Positions 27,921 to 36,678 of a stretch of DNA of 64,000 bases are shown in pieces (position 1 is the stretch's first letter; every line of letters starts with the position of its first letter). This DNA is from Pseudonocardia sp. T1-2H (lineage in GTDB: Bacteria > Actinomycetota > Actinomycetes > Mycobacteriales > Pseudonocardiaceae), in assembly GCF_038039215.1 (NCBI RefSeq), contig NZ_JBBPCL010000001.1, positions 1,302,001 through 1,366,000 of the forward strand, in the 5' to 3' direction. The notes below the pieces were generated by a model. The model worked only from the letters and a program-made list of their open reading frames with translations. It was not told the origin of the DNA and searched no databases. Position numbers and translations under genes: made by a program.

Positions 27921-28739
27921 CTAGCCCGGCAGCGCGCCCCGTGCCGCCTCGTCGAGCGCCGCCACCGCGGTCCGCGGCAGGCGCACCACCCCGGTCCGCT
28001 CCAGCCTGGCGAGCTCGCTGCGGGCCATCGCGTATGCGGTGAGCCGTTCGGCCTCGGAGTCCGAGTCCCGCGCCGTCGTCAGGAGCTTGAGGACGCGCTC
28101 GACGCTGCCCCGCTCGTCCGGGGAGAGCGCGGAGTGCCGGATCCGCTCGGCCGCGTCCCGGGCCGCCTGCCAGGCCCGCTCGGCCCGGTCCACGGCCGCG
28201 ATGAACTTCCGGGCGTGGCCGTCGGGCGGGCGGGCGTCCGTGTCCAGGGCCTGGGCCTCGGCGAACGCCTCGACGAACCGGCCGGTGCTGGGCACCGACA
28301 CGTCCGCGAGCGCGGGCAGCCGCAGGACCTCCATCGCGTCGCACTCGTACGCGGCGTAGTCGACGCGCAGCGCGTCGAATCGGGCACGGGCGGCGTCCCA
28401 CGCCGGCCGGGGAGGCGTCGAGGGCGCGGTGCGCGGGGGTAACGGCGCCGGCGCCGTGAACAGGGAGCGGGCCCGGTACACGGACACCCCGACCATCAGC
28501 AGGAGGATCATCGGGATCAGGCCGAGCAGCAGCACGCCGTTCGCACCGGCACCCGAGACGATGAACAACAACGGGATGATCACGAAGGGAGCGGGGAAGG
28601 CGCCGCGGTGGCGGTACGGTCCGTGGTGTCCGTTCCGGCCGCGGGCGGCGCGCCGAACCTGGTGGGCCGCGCGCTCGCCCGGCCCCTCCCACCGCGGGTA
28701 CAGATGGCCCTGCCGGTGCCCGTGTGGACGCGGTCTCAT
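27921..28739 (-). CDS. Hypothetical membrane-anchored protein
   Basis: 272 residues. A basic, Gly/His/Arg-rich N-terminus of about 45 residues is followed by two adjacent membrane segments (PAPFVIIPLLFIVSGAGANG and VLLLGLIPMILLLMVGVSVY), then a long Ala/Arg/Glu-rich helical, probably cytoplasmic domain with conserved-looking ALRVDYAAYECDAMEVLRLP. No known family is recognised. ATG at 28739 has AAGGAG only two bases upstream, so a downstream start is possible. It converges on recG and is divergent from pyc, a place where mycobacteria keep other small genes. Confidence 0.68.
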   Translation of the reverse strand: MRPRPHGHRQGHLYPRWEGPGERAAHQVRRAARGRNGHHGPYRHRGAFPAPFVIIPLLFIVSGAGANGVLLLGLIPMILLLMVGVSVYRARSLFTAPAPLPPRTAPSTPPRPAWDAARARFDALRVDYAAYECDAMEVLRLPALADVSVPSTGRFVEAFAEAQALDTDARPPDGHARKFIAAVDRAERAWQAARDAAERIRHSALSPDERGSVERVLKLLTTARDSDSEAERLTAYAMARSELARLERTGVVRLPRTAVAALDEAARGALPG

Positions 28740-28967
28740 GACTCCTTGGTACCCCCGACGGGTGGCGGCGGCACGGAATCGAGGCGGAATGAACCCGGTC
28801 GGCCGTGCAGGTCTCAGGGGTTCCTCAGCGTGCCCCCGACGAGCGTGAGTCGATCCCGGACCCGGGACAGCGCTCGACGCTCGCCGGACGCCGTGCGAGT
28901 CTTCCCGCGTTCCTCCCGCCCTGCCGCCACCGCGGTCCGGGCGGGCCGGCGTGGGTGAGGGAGCTCG
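28740..28967. other. Divergent promoter region of the hypothetical membrane gene and pyc
   Basis: 228 bases without a supported gene. It holds the upstream signals of both neighbours, a short dyad CCCGGACCCGGGA near 28856-28868, and the pyc ribosome binding site GTGAGGGAG just before 28968. No convincing -35/-10 pair could be picked out. Confidence 0.5.
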
Positions 28968-31900
28968 ATGTTCAGCAAGGTGTTGGTGGCCAACCGCGGC
29001 GAGATCGCGATCCGGGCATTCCGGGCGGCGTTCGAGCTGGGGATCTCGACGGTCGCGGTCTTCCCGTACGAGGATCGGAACTCGCTGCACCGGGCCAAGG
29101 CGGACGAGTCGTACCAGATCGGCGAGGCGGGCCACCCCGTCCGCGCCTACCTGTCGGTGGACGAGGTGATCAAGGCTGCGCGCAAGGCGGGCGCGGACGC
29201 CGTCTACCCCGGCTACGGCTTCATGTCCGAGAACCCCGACCTGGCCGCCGCCTGCGCGGACGCCGGGATCGTCTTCGTCGGGCCACCCGCGGACGTGCTG
29301 CACCTCACGGGCAACAAGTCCCGCGCGGTCGCCGCCGCGCGGGAGGCGGGCGTGCCGGTGCTGGCCTCGTCGGAACCGACCACGGATGTCGACGCGCTGG
29401 TCGCGGCGGCCGAGGAGATCGGGTTCCCGATCTTCGTCAAAGCGGTCGCCGGTGGTGGTGGCCGCGGCATGCGCCGGGTCGCGGAGCCCGCGGACCTGCG
29501 GGACTCGATCGAGGCCGCGAGCCGCGAGGCCGAGTCCGCGTTCGGCGACGGCACGGTGTTCCTCGAGCAGGCCGTGGTGAACCCGCGGCACATCGAGGTC
29601 CAGATCCTCGCCGACTCGGCGGGCAACGTCGTGCACCTCTACGAGCGGGACTGCTCGGTGCAGCGCCGCCACCAGAAGGTCATCGAGATCGCGCCGGCGC
29701 CGAACCTGGACCCGGAGCTGCGCGAGCGGATCTGCACCGACGCGGTGAACTTCGCGAAGGCCATCGGGTACGTCAACGCGGGGACCGTCGAGTTCCTCGT
29801 CGACGAGCGCGGCAACCACGTCTTCATCGAGATGAACCCGCGCATCCAGGTCGAGCACACGGTCACCGAGCAGGTCACGGACCGGGACCTGGTCATCGCG
29901 CAGCTGCGCATCGCGTCCGGCATGACCCTGCCGGAGCTGCACCTCACCCAGGACGAGATCACCCTCTCGGGCGCGGCCCTGCAGTGCCGGATCACCACCG
30001 AGGACCCGGCGAACGGCTTCCGTCCGGACACCGGCACCATCTCGGCCTACCGCTCGGCCGGTGGTCCCGGGGTGCGGCTCGACGGCGGCACGGTCCACAC
30101 GGGCGCGGAGATCTCCGCCCACTTCGACTCGATGCTGGTCAAGCTGACCTGCAACGGCCACGACTTCGCCAACGCCGCCCGCCGGGCCCGCCGGGCGATC
30201 GCGGAGTTCCGGATCCGGGGGGTCTCGACGAACCTGCCGTTCCTCGCCGCCGTGCTGAACGACCCGGACTTCCAGGCCGGCGCGGTCACGACGTCGTTCA
30301 TCGAGGAGCGCCCGCAGCTGGTCAAGGCGCGCCCGTCCGCGGACCGCGGCAGCCGGGTGCTGAGTTACCTCGCCGAGACCACGGTGAACCGGCCGAACGG
30401 GCCGCGGCCCGAGGTCGTCGAGCCGGTGGACAAGCTGCCGTCGGTGGACCTGAACGCGGAGGCGCCCGCCGGGTCCGCCCAGCTCCTGCGCGAGCTCGGG
30501 CCGGAGGGCTTCGCGCGGCGGCTGCGGGAGCAGACCGCCGTCGCCGTCACGGACACCACGTTCCGCGACGCGCACCAGTCCCTGCTGGCCACGCGGGTGC
30601 GGACCCGGGACCTGCTCGCGGTGGCCCCGTACGTGGCGCGGACGGCGCCGGAGCTGCTGTCCCTGGAGTGCTGGGGCGGCGCGACCTACGACGTCGCGCT
30701 GCGCTTCCTGGCCGAGGACCCGTGGGAGCGGCTGGCCGCGCTGCGCGAGGCCGTGCCCAACATCTGCACGCAGATGCTGCTGCGGGGGCGGAACACGGTG
30801 GGCTACACGCCGTACCCGACCGAGGTCACGGACGCCTTCGTCACCGAGGCCGCGCAGACCGGGATGGACATCTTCCGGATCTTCGACGCGCTCAACGACA
30901 TCGCGCAGATGCGCCCGGCGATCGAGGCCGTGCGGAACACCGGGACCGCGCTGGCGGAGGTGGCGCTCTGCTACACCGCGGACCTGTCGAACCCGGACGA
31001 GAAGCTCTACACCCTGGACTACTACCTGCGCCTGGCCGAACAGATCGTCGACGCCGGCGCGCACGTGCTGGCGATCAAGGACATGGCCGGGTTGCTGCGC
31101 CCGCCGGCCGCGCGGACGCTGGTCACGGCGCTGCGGGAGCGGTTCGACCTGCCGGTGCACCTGCACACCCACGACACCGCGGGCGGCCAGCTCGCGACGC
31201 TGATGGCCGCGATCGACGCCGGGGTGGACGCCGTGGACGCGGCGGTCGCGTCGATGGCCGGCACGACCAGCCAGCCGTCGCTGTCCGCGCTGGTCGCGGC
31301 CACGGACCACACCGAGCGGGCGACGGGGCTGAGCCTGCAGGCGGTGGCGGACCTGGAGCCGTACTGGGAGGCGGTGCGGAAGGTCTACGCGCCGTTCGAG
31401 TCCGGGCTGGCGTCGCCGACCGGACGCGTCTACCACCACGAGATCCCGGGCGGGCAGCTGAGCAATCTCCGTCAGCAGGCGATCGCGCTGGGGCTGGGGG
31501 ACCGGTTCGAGCTGATCGAGGACCTCTACGCCGCGGCGGACCGGATGCTGGGCCGGCTGGTGAAGGTCACGCCGTCGTCGAAGGTCGTGGGGGACCTGGC
31601 GCTGCACCTGGTCGGCGCGGGCGTGGAGGCGGCGGACTTCGAGTCCGACCCGGGCAAGTTCGACGTCCCGGACTCGGTGATCGGGTTCCTGCGCGGCGAG
31701 CTGGGTGACCCGCCCGGCGGCTGGCCGGAGCCCTTCCGCACCCGCGCGCTGGAGGGCCGCTCGCCCGAGGCGGAGACTCCGGAGCTGTCGATCGAGGACC
31801 GGCGCGGACTGCGGGACAACCGCCGGGCGACGCTCAACCGGCTGTTGTTCCCCGCCCCCACGAGCGCGTTCGAGACCCACCGCGAGCACTACGGCGACAC

Positions 31901-32345
31901 GTCCGTGCTCTCGACGAAGGACTTCTTCTACGGCCTGGAGCCCGACCTCGAGCACACCGTGACCCTCGAGCAGGGCGTCACGCTGCTGATCGAGCTGGAG
32001 GCGATCTCCGAGGCGGACGAGCGGGGCTACCGCACCGTCCTCGCCACCCTGAACGGGCAGCTGCGCCCGGTGTCCGTGCGCGACGAGTCGATCACCACGG
32101 ACGTCAAGGCGGCGGAGCGGGCGGAGCGCGGCAACGACCACCACGTCGCGGCGCCGTTCGGTGGCGTGGTGACGCTGCAGGTCGAGGAGGGCGCGTCCGT
32201 CGAGTCCGGGCAGACCGTCGCGACGATCGAGGCGATGAAGATGGAGGCCTCGATCAGCGCCCAGCGCTCCGGCACGGTCGCGCGGCTGGCGATCGGCAAG
32301 GTCCAGCAGGTCGAGGGCGGGGACCTCCTCCTAGAGATCGAGTGA
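28968..32345 (+). CDS. pyc: Pyruvate carboxylase
   Basis: 1125-residue biotin enzyme that makes oxaloacetate from pyruvate, bicarbonate and ATP. Order: biotin carboxylase domain (1-450; KVLVANRGEIAIRAFRAAFE, KAVAGGGGRGMR, EMNPRIQVEHTVTE), carboxyltransferase domain (about 525-800; TDTTFRDAHQSLLATRVRT, KDMAGLLRP, LHTHDTAGG metal-binding His), tetramerisation domain, and biotinyl domain with the AMKM motif, biotin-carrying Lys near 1091. Length equals the alpha4-type enzyme, including YVNAGTVEFLVDE. ATG follows GTGAGGGAGCTCG. It feeds the TCA cycle and complements the GlcB route. Confidence 0.97.
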   Translation: MFSKVLVANRGEIAIRAFRAAFELGISTVAVFPYEDRNSLHRAKADESYQIGEAGHPVRAYLSVDEVIKAARKAGADAVYPGYGFMSENPDLAAACADAGIVFVGPPADVLHLTGNKSRAVAAAREAGVPVLASSEPTTDVDALVAAAEEIGFPIFVKAVAGGGGRGMRRVAEPADLRDSIEAASREAESAFGDGTVFLEQAVVNPRHIEVQILADSAGNVVHLYERDCSVQRRHQKVIEIAPAPNLDPELRERICTDAVNFAKAIGYVNAGTVEFLVDERGNHVFIEMNPRIQVEHTVTEQVTDRDLVIAQLRIASGMTLPELHLTQDEITLSGAALQCRITTEDPANGFRPDTGTISAYRSAGGPGVRLDGGTVHTGAEISAHFDSMLVKLTCNGHDFANAARRARRAIAEFRIRGVSTNLPFLAAVLNDPDFQAGAVTTSFIEERPQLVKARPSADRGSRVLSYLAETTVNRPNGPRPEVVEPVDKLPSVDLNAEAPAGSAQLLRELGPEGFARRLREQTAVAVTDTTFRDAHQSLLATRVRTRDLLAVAPYVARTAPELLSLECWGGATYDVALRFLAEDPWERLAALREAVPNICTQMLLRGRNTVGYTPYPTEVTDAFVTEAAQTGMDIFRIFDALNDIAQMRPAIEAVRNTGTALAEVALCYTADLSNPDEKLYTLDYYLRLAEQIVDAGAHVLAIKDMAGLLRPPAARTLVTALRERFDLPVHLHTHDTAGGQLATLMAAIDAGVDAVDAAVASMAGTTSQPSLSALVAATDHTERATGLSLQAVADLEPYWEAVRKVYAPFESGLASPTGRVYHHEIPGGQLSNLRQQAIALGLGDRFELIEDLYAAADRMLGRLVKVTPSSKVVGDLALHLVGAGVEAADFESDPGKFDVPDSVIGFLRGELGDPPGGWPEPFRTRALEGRSPEAETPELSIEDRRGLRDNRRATLNRLLFPAPTSAFETHREHYGDTSVLSTKDFFYGLEPDLEHTVTLEQGVTLLIELEAISEADERGYRTVLATLNGQLRPVSVRDESITTDVKAAERAERGNDHHVAAPFGGVVTLQVEEGASVESGQTVATIEAMKMEASISAQRSGTVARLAIGKVQQVEGGDLLLEIE

Positions 32346-32360
32346 CCCCCGGGCCGCACC

Positions 32361-32410
32361 ATGGAGCCACGACGCGGAAAAATGGGCACCGAAACCGCGT
32401 CGTGGCCCAT
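32361..32410 (+). terminator. Terminator-like inverted repeat after pyc
   Basis: Arms at 32361-32377 and 32395-32410: 16 base pairs with a single bulged base, loop AAAAATGGGCACCGAAA. Inner core CCACGACGCGG / CCGCGTCGTGG is the dispersed intergenic motif also seen near 23.56 kb and 58.81 kb. It begins 15 bases after the pyc stop and ends 23 bases before rsmD. Confidence 0.75.
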
Positions 32411-32433
32411 GACGCGCAGGGGCGGGGGAAGTC

Positions 32434-33015
32434 GTGACGCGGATCATCGCCGGGGTGGCCGGGGGGCGGCGGTTGGCGGTGCCTGCCGCTGGTACCCGGC
32501 CTACGTCGGACCGGGTGCGGGAGGCGTTGTTCAGCGCGCTCTCCCACGATCCCGGCCTCGACGGCGCGGCCGTCCTGGACGTGTGCGCGGGCTCCGGCGC
32601 GCTGGGGCTCGAGGCGCTGTCCCGGGGGGCCGCGCACGCCACGTTCGTCGAGTCGGACCGCAAGGCCGCCGCGGTGCTGCGCCGCAACGTCGCGGAGCTC
32701 GGGCTCGGCGGGACCGTGCGGCACGGCACCGCCGGGACGGTCCTCGCCGGGCCCGCGGACCGCGCCTACGACGTCGTGCTCGTGGACCCGCCCTACGCCG
32801 TGACGGACGCCGAGATCGCCGGCTGGCTCGCCTCCGCGCACCGCGGCGGCTGGCTCGCCGACGACGCGGTGGTCGTGGTCGAGCGGGCCCGCCGGTCGCG
32901 GGACTTCCCGTGGCCCGAACCCCTCGAAGGGGTGCGTGAGCGTCGTTACGGGGACACCGTGCTGCACGTCGGCGGCTGTTACCGTCCGCCCATGCCTGCT
33001 GAGGCGCAGCGATGA
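32434..33015 (+). CDS. rsmD: 16S rRNA (guanine(966)-N2)-methyltransferase
   Basis: 193 residues. N-terminal [20 protein letters not shown], the SAM-binding motif [21 protein letters not shown], and the catalytic VLVDPPYAV (DPPY) identify RsmD, which methylates G966 of 16S rRNA in the 30S head. [15 protein letters not shown] is the conserved RNA-contact block. GTG at 32434 is used. The stop region overlaps coaD by four bases (ATGA), the usual rsmD-coaD pair. Confidence 0.94.
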   Translation: MTRIIAGVAGGRRLAVPAAGTRPTSDRVREALFSALSHDPGLDGAAVLDVCAGSGALGLEALSRGAAHATFVESDRKAAAVLRRNVAELGLGGTVRHGTAGTVLAGPADRAYDVVLVDPPYAVTDAEIAGWLASAHRGGWLADDAVVVVERARRSRDFPWPEPLEGVRERRYGDTVLHVGGCYRPPMPAEAQR

Positions 33016-33494
33016 GGCGCGCGGTCTGTCCCGGCTCGTTCGATCCCCCCACCCTCGGGCACCTCGACATCATCGGCCGGGCGGCCGGGTTGTTCGACGA
33101 GGTCGTCGTCGGGGTGCTGATCAACAAGAGCAAGAAGAGCCTGTTCACGGTGGACGAGCGCATCGCGATGCTCAGCGAGATCACCCAGGACTACGACAAC
33201 GTCCGGGTGGACTCCTTCCACGGGCTGCTCGTGGACTACTGCCGCACCCACGAGATCCGGGCGATCGTGAAGGGCCTGCGCGCCGTCACGGACTTCGACT
33301 ACGAGCTGCAGATGGCGCAGATGAACCAGCGGCTGTCCGGTGTGGACACGCTGTTCATGTCGACGAACCCCGAGTTCAGCTTCCTGTCCAGCTCGCTGGT
33401 CAAGGAGGTCGCGACCTACGGCGGCGACGTCGCACACCTGCTGCCTGAGCTGGTCCACCGCCAGCTGCTGGACCGGATCGCCGAGCGCTCCTGA
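33012..33494 (+). CDS. coaD: Phosphopantetheine adenylyltransferase
   Basis: 160 residues; next-to-last step of coenzyme A synthesis, transferring AMP from ATP to 4'-phosphopantetheine. Nucleotidyltransferase motif [16 protein letters not shown] (T/HxGH) at the N-terminus, [34 protein letters not shown] and [18 protein letters not shown]. Length equals bacterial CoaD. ATG overlaps rsmD. Cytoplasmic, essential. Confidence 0.97.
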   Translation: MRRAVCPGSFDPPTLGHLDIIGRAAGLFDEVVVGVLINKSKKSLFTVDERIAMLSEITQDYDNVRVDSFHGLLVDYCRTHEIRAIVKGLRAVTDFDYELQMAQMNQRLSGVDTLFMSTNPEFSFLSSSLVKEVATYGGDVAHLLPELVHRQLLDRIAERS

Positions 33495-33568
33495 GCACGG
33501 CCGGGCGGGGGCTCGACGCCCTACCCGGTCGCGAAGCGCTCCACACCTGTCGATCACCCGGTCGGAAC

Positions 33569-33598
33569 TTGACACGCTGGGGCAGGGCTCAATACAGC
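33569..33598 (+). promoter_or_regulatory. Possible promoter of the sepIVA-like gene
   Basis: TTGACA (33569-33574) matches the consensus -35 element; TACAGC at 33593-33598 after 18 bases, or ATACAG one base earlier, is a poor -10. It lies about 35-60 bases before the GTG start at 33632, in an otherwise GC-rich gap after coaD. Confidence 0.4.
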
Positions 33599-33631
33599 GT
33601 TCGGCCGCAGGGCGGTGAGAGGATCCCCTAC

Positions 33632-34378
33632 GTGTACCGGGTCTTCGAGTCGCTCGACGCGCTGGTGACCGTGGTCGAGGAGGCGCGCGGCGTCCCCATG
33701 ACCGCCACCTGCGTCGTCCCGCGTGGTGACGTGCTCGACCTGCTCGACGACGTCCGGGAGGCGTTGCCGGGCGAGCTCGACGACGCCCAGGACGTCCTGG
33801 ACCGCCGGGACGAGATCGTCGGCGAGGCCGAACGGGAGGCCGAGGAGACGCGCTCCGCGGCGAGCACGGAGGCCGAGGAGACGCTCGCGGACTCCCGCGC
33901 CGAGGCCGAGCGGATGGTCGCCGAGGCCCGCGAGGAGGCCGAGCGCACCCTGGCCGAGGCCCGCCACGAGGCGGAGCTGGCCGTCGCCGAGGGCCGCCGG
34001 CTGTACGCGGAGCTCACCGACCGGGCCCGGTACGACGCGGACCGCCTCGCCGAGGCCGGTCGGGCCGCGCACGACCGCTACGTCGCGGACGGGCAGGCGG
34101 AGCAGACCCGGCTCGTCTCGGGAACCGAGGTGTTCCGGGTCGCGCAGCAGGAGGCCGCCCGGATCGTCGACAGCGCCGAGGACGAGGCGGAGCGGCTGCG
34201 CCGCGAGTGCGACGGCTACGTCGACGCGAAGCTGGCCGAGTTCGAGGAGACCCTCGGCAAGGCGCTGCGGACGGTGAGCCAGGGCCGCAGCCAGCTCTGG
34301 CAGACCGGCTCGCCCAGCGGGTCCCCGGTGACCGCGCTGCGCGGGCGCTCCGGCACGGGCATGGACCTGATCGACTGA
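33632..34378 (+). CDS. sepIVA: SepIVA/DivIVA-like cell-division coiled-coil protein
   Basis: 248 residues. Short N-terminal DivIVA-like lead VYRVFESLDALVTVVEEARG, then PMTATCVVPRGDVLDLLDDV and a long acidic/Ala coiled coil from about residue 60 to 205 with runs such as AEAEREAEETRSAASTEAEE, and a flexible C-tail. Matches mycobacterial SepIVA (Rv2927c), which localises to the septum and is tied to elongation and division; there it lies beside the DUF177 gene and rnc, as it nearly does here. GTG at 33632 has GAGAGG upstream. Identity is from order and shape, so the symbol is tentative. Confidence 0.8.
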   Translation: MYRVFESLDALVTVVEEARGVPMTATCVVPRGDVLDLLDDVREALPGELDDAQDVLDRRDEIVGEAEREAEETRSAASTEAEETLADSRAEAERMVAEAREEAERTLAEARHEAELAVAEGRRLYAELTDRARYDADRLAEAGRAAHDRYVADGQAEQTRLVSGTEVFRVAQQEAARIVDSAEDEAERLRRECDGYVDAKLAEFEETLGKALRTVSQGRSQLWQTGSPSGSPVTALRGRSGTGMDLID

Positions 34379-34422
34379 TCGTCGCGGGCGGGGACCAACG
34401 CCGTCCGTACTGCACACGTCGG

Positions 34423-34454
34423 CCTCGTTGCCGGCCGGGACGGGCCGGCCGAGG
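34423..34454. terminator. Convergent terminator hairpin
   Basis: CCTCG-TT-GCCGGCC, loop GGGACG, GGCCGGC-CGAGG: twelve base pairs with a two-base bulge in the 115-base gap between the converging sepIVA-like and quinone-reductase genes. Positioned to serve both. Confidence 0.65.
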
Positions 34455-34493
34455 AGGCCGCCACGCTGCGGCCCGCCGCCGAGGGGTGACCGC

Positions 34494-35423
34494 TCAGTCC
34501 GTCGGCGCGACCCGGACGACGATCTTGCCGCGGCCGTGGCCCTGCTGGTTGAGGCGGAAGGCGTCCGCCGCCTCGGCCAGCGGGAAGACGCGCGTGACGG
34601 GGACGGTGAGCTCCCCGGCGTCGGCCAGGCCGGCGAGGAGCCGCAGCTGGGCCGCGTCCGGGCGCACCCAGCAGTACAGGCCGCCCGCCTCGGCGACCGT
34701 GGCGTCGACGACGGAGCCGTGCCGGCCGTTCTCGGCGAGGACCGCCCGGGTGACGTCGAGGACGCCGCCGACGAAGTCCGCGACCACGTCGACCCCGTCC
34801 GGTGCGAGCTCCCGGACGCGCTCGGCGAGGCCGTCGCCGTACTCGACGGGCTCGGCGCCGAGGGAGCGCAGGAAGTCGTGGTTGGCGGGCGAGGCGGTGC
34901 CGATGACCCGGGCGCCGAGGACGCGGGCGATCTGCACGGCGAGCGCGCCGACCCCGCCGGCCGCGGCATGCACCAGCACCGTGTCGCCCTTGCCGGTGCC
35001 GAGCCGGGTGAGCAGCTGGTAGGCCGTCAGGCCCGCGAGCGGCAGCCCCGCGGCCTGGTCCCAGTCGAGCGCGGCGGGCTTGCGGGCCGCCGTGCGGACC
35101 GGGGCGGAGACGTACTCGGCGAACGTCCCGCCGTGCACCCAGTCCTTGCGGGCGTAGGCGATCACCTCGTCGCCGACGGAGAACTCGGGGGTGTCGAACC
35201 CGGCCTCCTCGACGACCCCCGCCACGTCCCACCCGGGGATCGCGGGGAACTCGATCTCCAGCACGGCGTCGAGGCCACCGGCCATCACCTTCCAGTCGAC
35301 CGGGTTGACGGACGCGGCCCGAACCTTGATCAGCACCTCGTCGGGCCCGACCTTCGGCCGCGGAAGCTCGGTGGCCTCGAGGACGTCGGGGTCGCCGTAG
35401 TGGTCGTACGTCATCGCCTTCAC
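34494..35423 (-). CDS. NADPH:quinone reductase-like, zinc-independent MDR-family oxidoreductase
   Basis: 309 residues of the medium-chain dehydrogenase family. GroES-like N-terminal (MKAMTYDHYGDPDVLEATEL, VRAASVNPVDWKVMAGG) and Rossmann domain with VLVHAAAGGVGALAVQIARV (AxxGGVG). Structural zinc cysteines are missing, as in quinone reductases. YCWVRPDAAQLRLLAGLADA is typical of the NADP-dependent group. GTG start at 35423. The real substrate is unknown; it is a single gene between two converging units. Confidence 0.86.
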   Translation of the reverse strand: MKAMTYDHYGDPDVLEATELPRPKVGPDEVLIKVRAASVNPVDWKVMAGGLDAVLEIEFPAIPGWDVAGVVEEAGFDTPEFSVGDEVIAYARKDWVHGGTFAEYVSAPVRTAARKPAALDWDQAAGLPLAGLTAYQLLTRLGTGKGDTVLVHAAAGGVGALAVQIARVLGARVIGTASPANHDFLRSLGAEPVEYGDGLAERVRELAPDGVDVVADFVGGVLDVTRAVLAENGRHGSVVDATVAEAGGLYCWVRPDAAQLRLLAGLADAGELTVPVTRVFPLAEAADAFRLNQQGHGRGKIVVRVAPTD

Positions 35424-35547
35424 AGCCCCACCATGCCCCGTGGTCCGGCGGTCCCGCCTCGGAGCGAGGCAGCACGCGCGCGGCCGGCTCGATCACCATT
35501 CGATCAAGAGGGGCAACCGGGAGCGCCCGGCGGGTTACCGTACGCAC

Positions 35548-36558
35548 ATGGCGCGTCGTGTCGAGCCGGATCCGACGACCTGGTGGGACAGGTACGGGCA
35601 CCGACTGCACCCACGGCCCACCGAGGCCGGCTCGGAGTCGCCGTCCGAGGTTGATCGATTCGATCCGCACAGCCTCCTGCGCCCCCGCGATCCCGCGCCG
35701 GACCGGGGCTGGCGGCGGCTGGTGCACACCGGCAGCCTGGGCCGGATCAACCCCGGCCCGGGCCCGGCGCAGCTCGTCGCGGAGGACCGGCTCGCCCGCA
35801 TCAGGACTCCGCTCGATGGCCCGCACCGCGTCGCGATCACCTCGATCAAGGGTGGGATCGGCAAGACCACCGTGACCGCGGGTCTCGGCCTGGCGATGGC
35901 GGACCACCGGGGGGACCGGGTCCTCGCGCTCGACGCGAACCCGGACGCGGGCACGCTCGCGGACCGGACCTCGGGGGAGTCCGGGGTGACCGTGCGGGAC
36001 CTGCTGAACGACCTCGCCCACGTCGACTCGTGGACCGCGCTGTCCCGTTACACCAGCCTGGCCGGCCGGCTGCACGTGCTGTCGTCGGAGCAGGACCCGG
36101 CGGCGGGCGAGGCCTTCAGCCGGGAGGAGTACTTGCGGGTCGACGCGCTGCTGGGCCGTTTCCTCAGCCTGATCCTCACGGACTCCGGGACCGGCCTGGT
36201 GCACTCGGCGATGGCAGGGACGCTGGAGTCGGCGGACTCGCTCGTCGTCGTCGGGGCGCCCACGGTCGACGGTGCGGGCCGGGCGAGCAAGACCCTGGAC
36301 TGGCTGGTCGCGCACGGGTACGGGCAGCTGGTCGCGCAGGCGGTCGTCGTGCTGTCCCAGGACCGGGCCAGCGCGGAGGTCGACGGCGCGCGGGTGCACG
36401 CGCACTTCGCCTCCCGCTGCCGCGCGGTCGTCGAGCTCCCGCACGACCCGCACCTGGCGATGGGGGGCCGGATCGACCCGGGCCGCCTGCGCCCGGCGAC
36501 GCGGGACGCGTTCCTGGTGCTGGCCGCGGTGGTGGCGGACGGCTTCCCGAACGGCTGA
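35548..36558 (+). CDS. MinD/ParA-type ATPase, EspI-like, copy 1
   Basis: 336 residues. A 95-residue lead (WWDRYGHRLHPRP, RRLVHTGSLGRINPGPGPAQ) precedes a SIMIBI ATPase domain: deviant Walker A SIKGGIGKTTVT (about residues 101-112), LALDANPDAGTLADRT, and switch/Walker B SLILTDSGTGLVHSAM, with VVGAPTVDGAGRASKTLDWL and VVLSQDRASAEVD. The set resembles EspI-type ATPases linked to type VII secretion, but no ESX gene is within the window. ATG at 35548 is the first start consistent with the conserved sequence. Followed 121 bases later by a close paralogue. Confidence 0.8.
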   Translation: MARRVEPDPTTWWDRYGHRLHPRPTEAGSESPSEVDRFDPHSLLRPRDPAPDRGWRRLVHTGSLGRINPGPGPAQLVAEDRLARIRTPLDGPHRVAITSIKGGIGKTTVTAGLGLAMADHRGDRVLALDANPDAGTLADRTSGESGVTVRDLLNDLAHVDSWTALSRYTSLAGRLHVLSSEQDPAAGEAFSREEYLRVDALLGRFLSLILTDSGTGLVHSAMAGTLESADSLVVVGAPTVDGAGRASKTLDWLVAHGYGQLVAQAVVVLSQDRASAEVDGARVHAHFASRCRAVVELPHDPHLAMGGRIDPGRLRPATRDAFLVLAAVVADGFPNG

Positions 36559-36596
36559 CATGCACTCGGGAACGGGGGCACATGATCGTCTCTCGT

Positions 36597-36602
36597 TATA
36601 GT
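36597..36602 (+). promoter_or_regulatory. Candidate -10 element (TATAGT) before ATPase copy 2
   Basis: TATAGT at 36597-36602, AT-rich in a GC-rich gap and 77 bases upstream of the GTG at 36679. No good -35 lies 16-18 bases before it, so activator dependence or chance must be considered. Confidence 0.35.
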
Positions 36603-36678
36603 CACCGGACGACCGCGCTCCGTGACCGGCCGGGCCGCCGGAGCCGCGTGCACGTCGTCGACCAGGGGAGAGGTGGCC

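Noticed and set aside
27921..32144. 1407-codon minus-strand frame
   Set aside because: All but its last 272 codons are antisense to pyruvate carboxylase; only the part from 28739 down was kept as a gene.
36568..36602. ECF-sigma promoter (GGGAAC ... GTTAT) before ATPase copy 2
   Set aside because: The 21-base spacing between GGAAC and GTT is longer than the 18-19 bases of SigE/SigH/SigR-type promoters.
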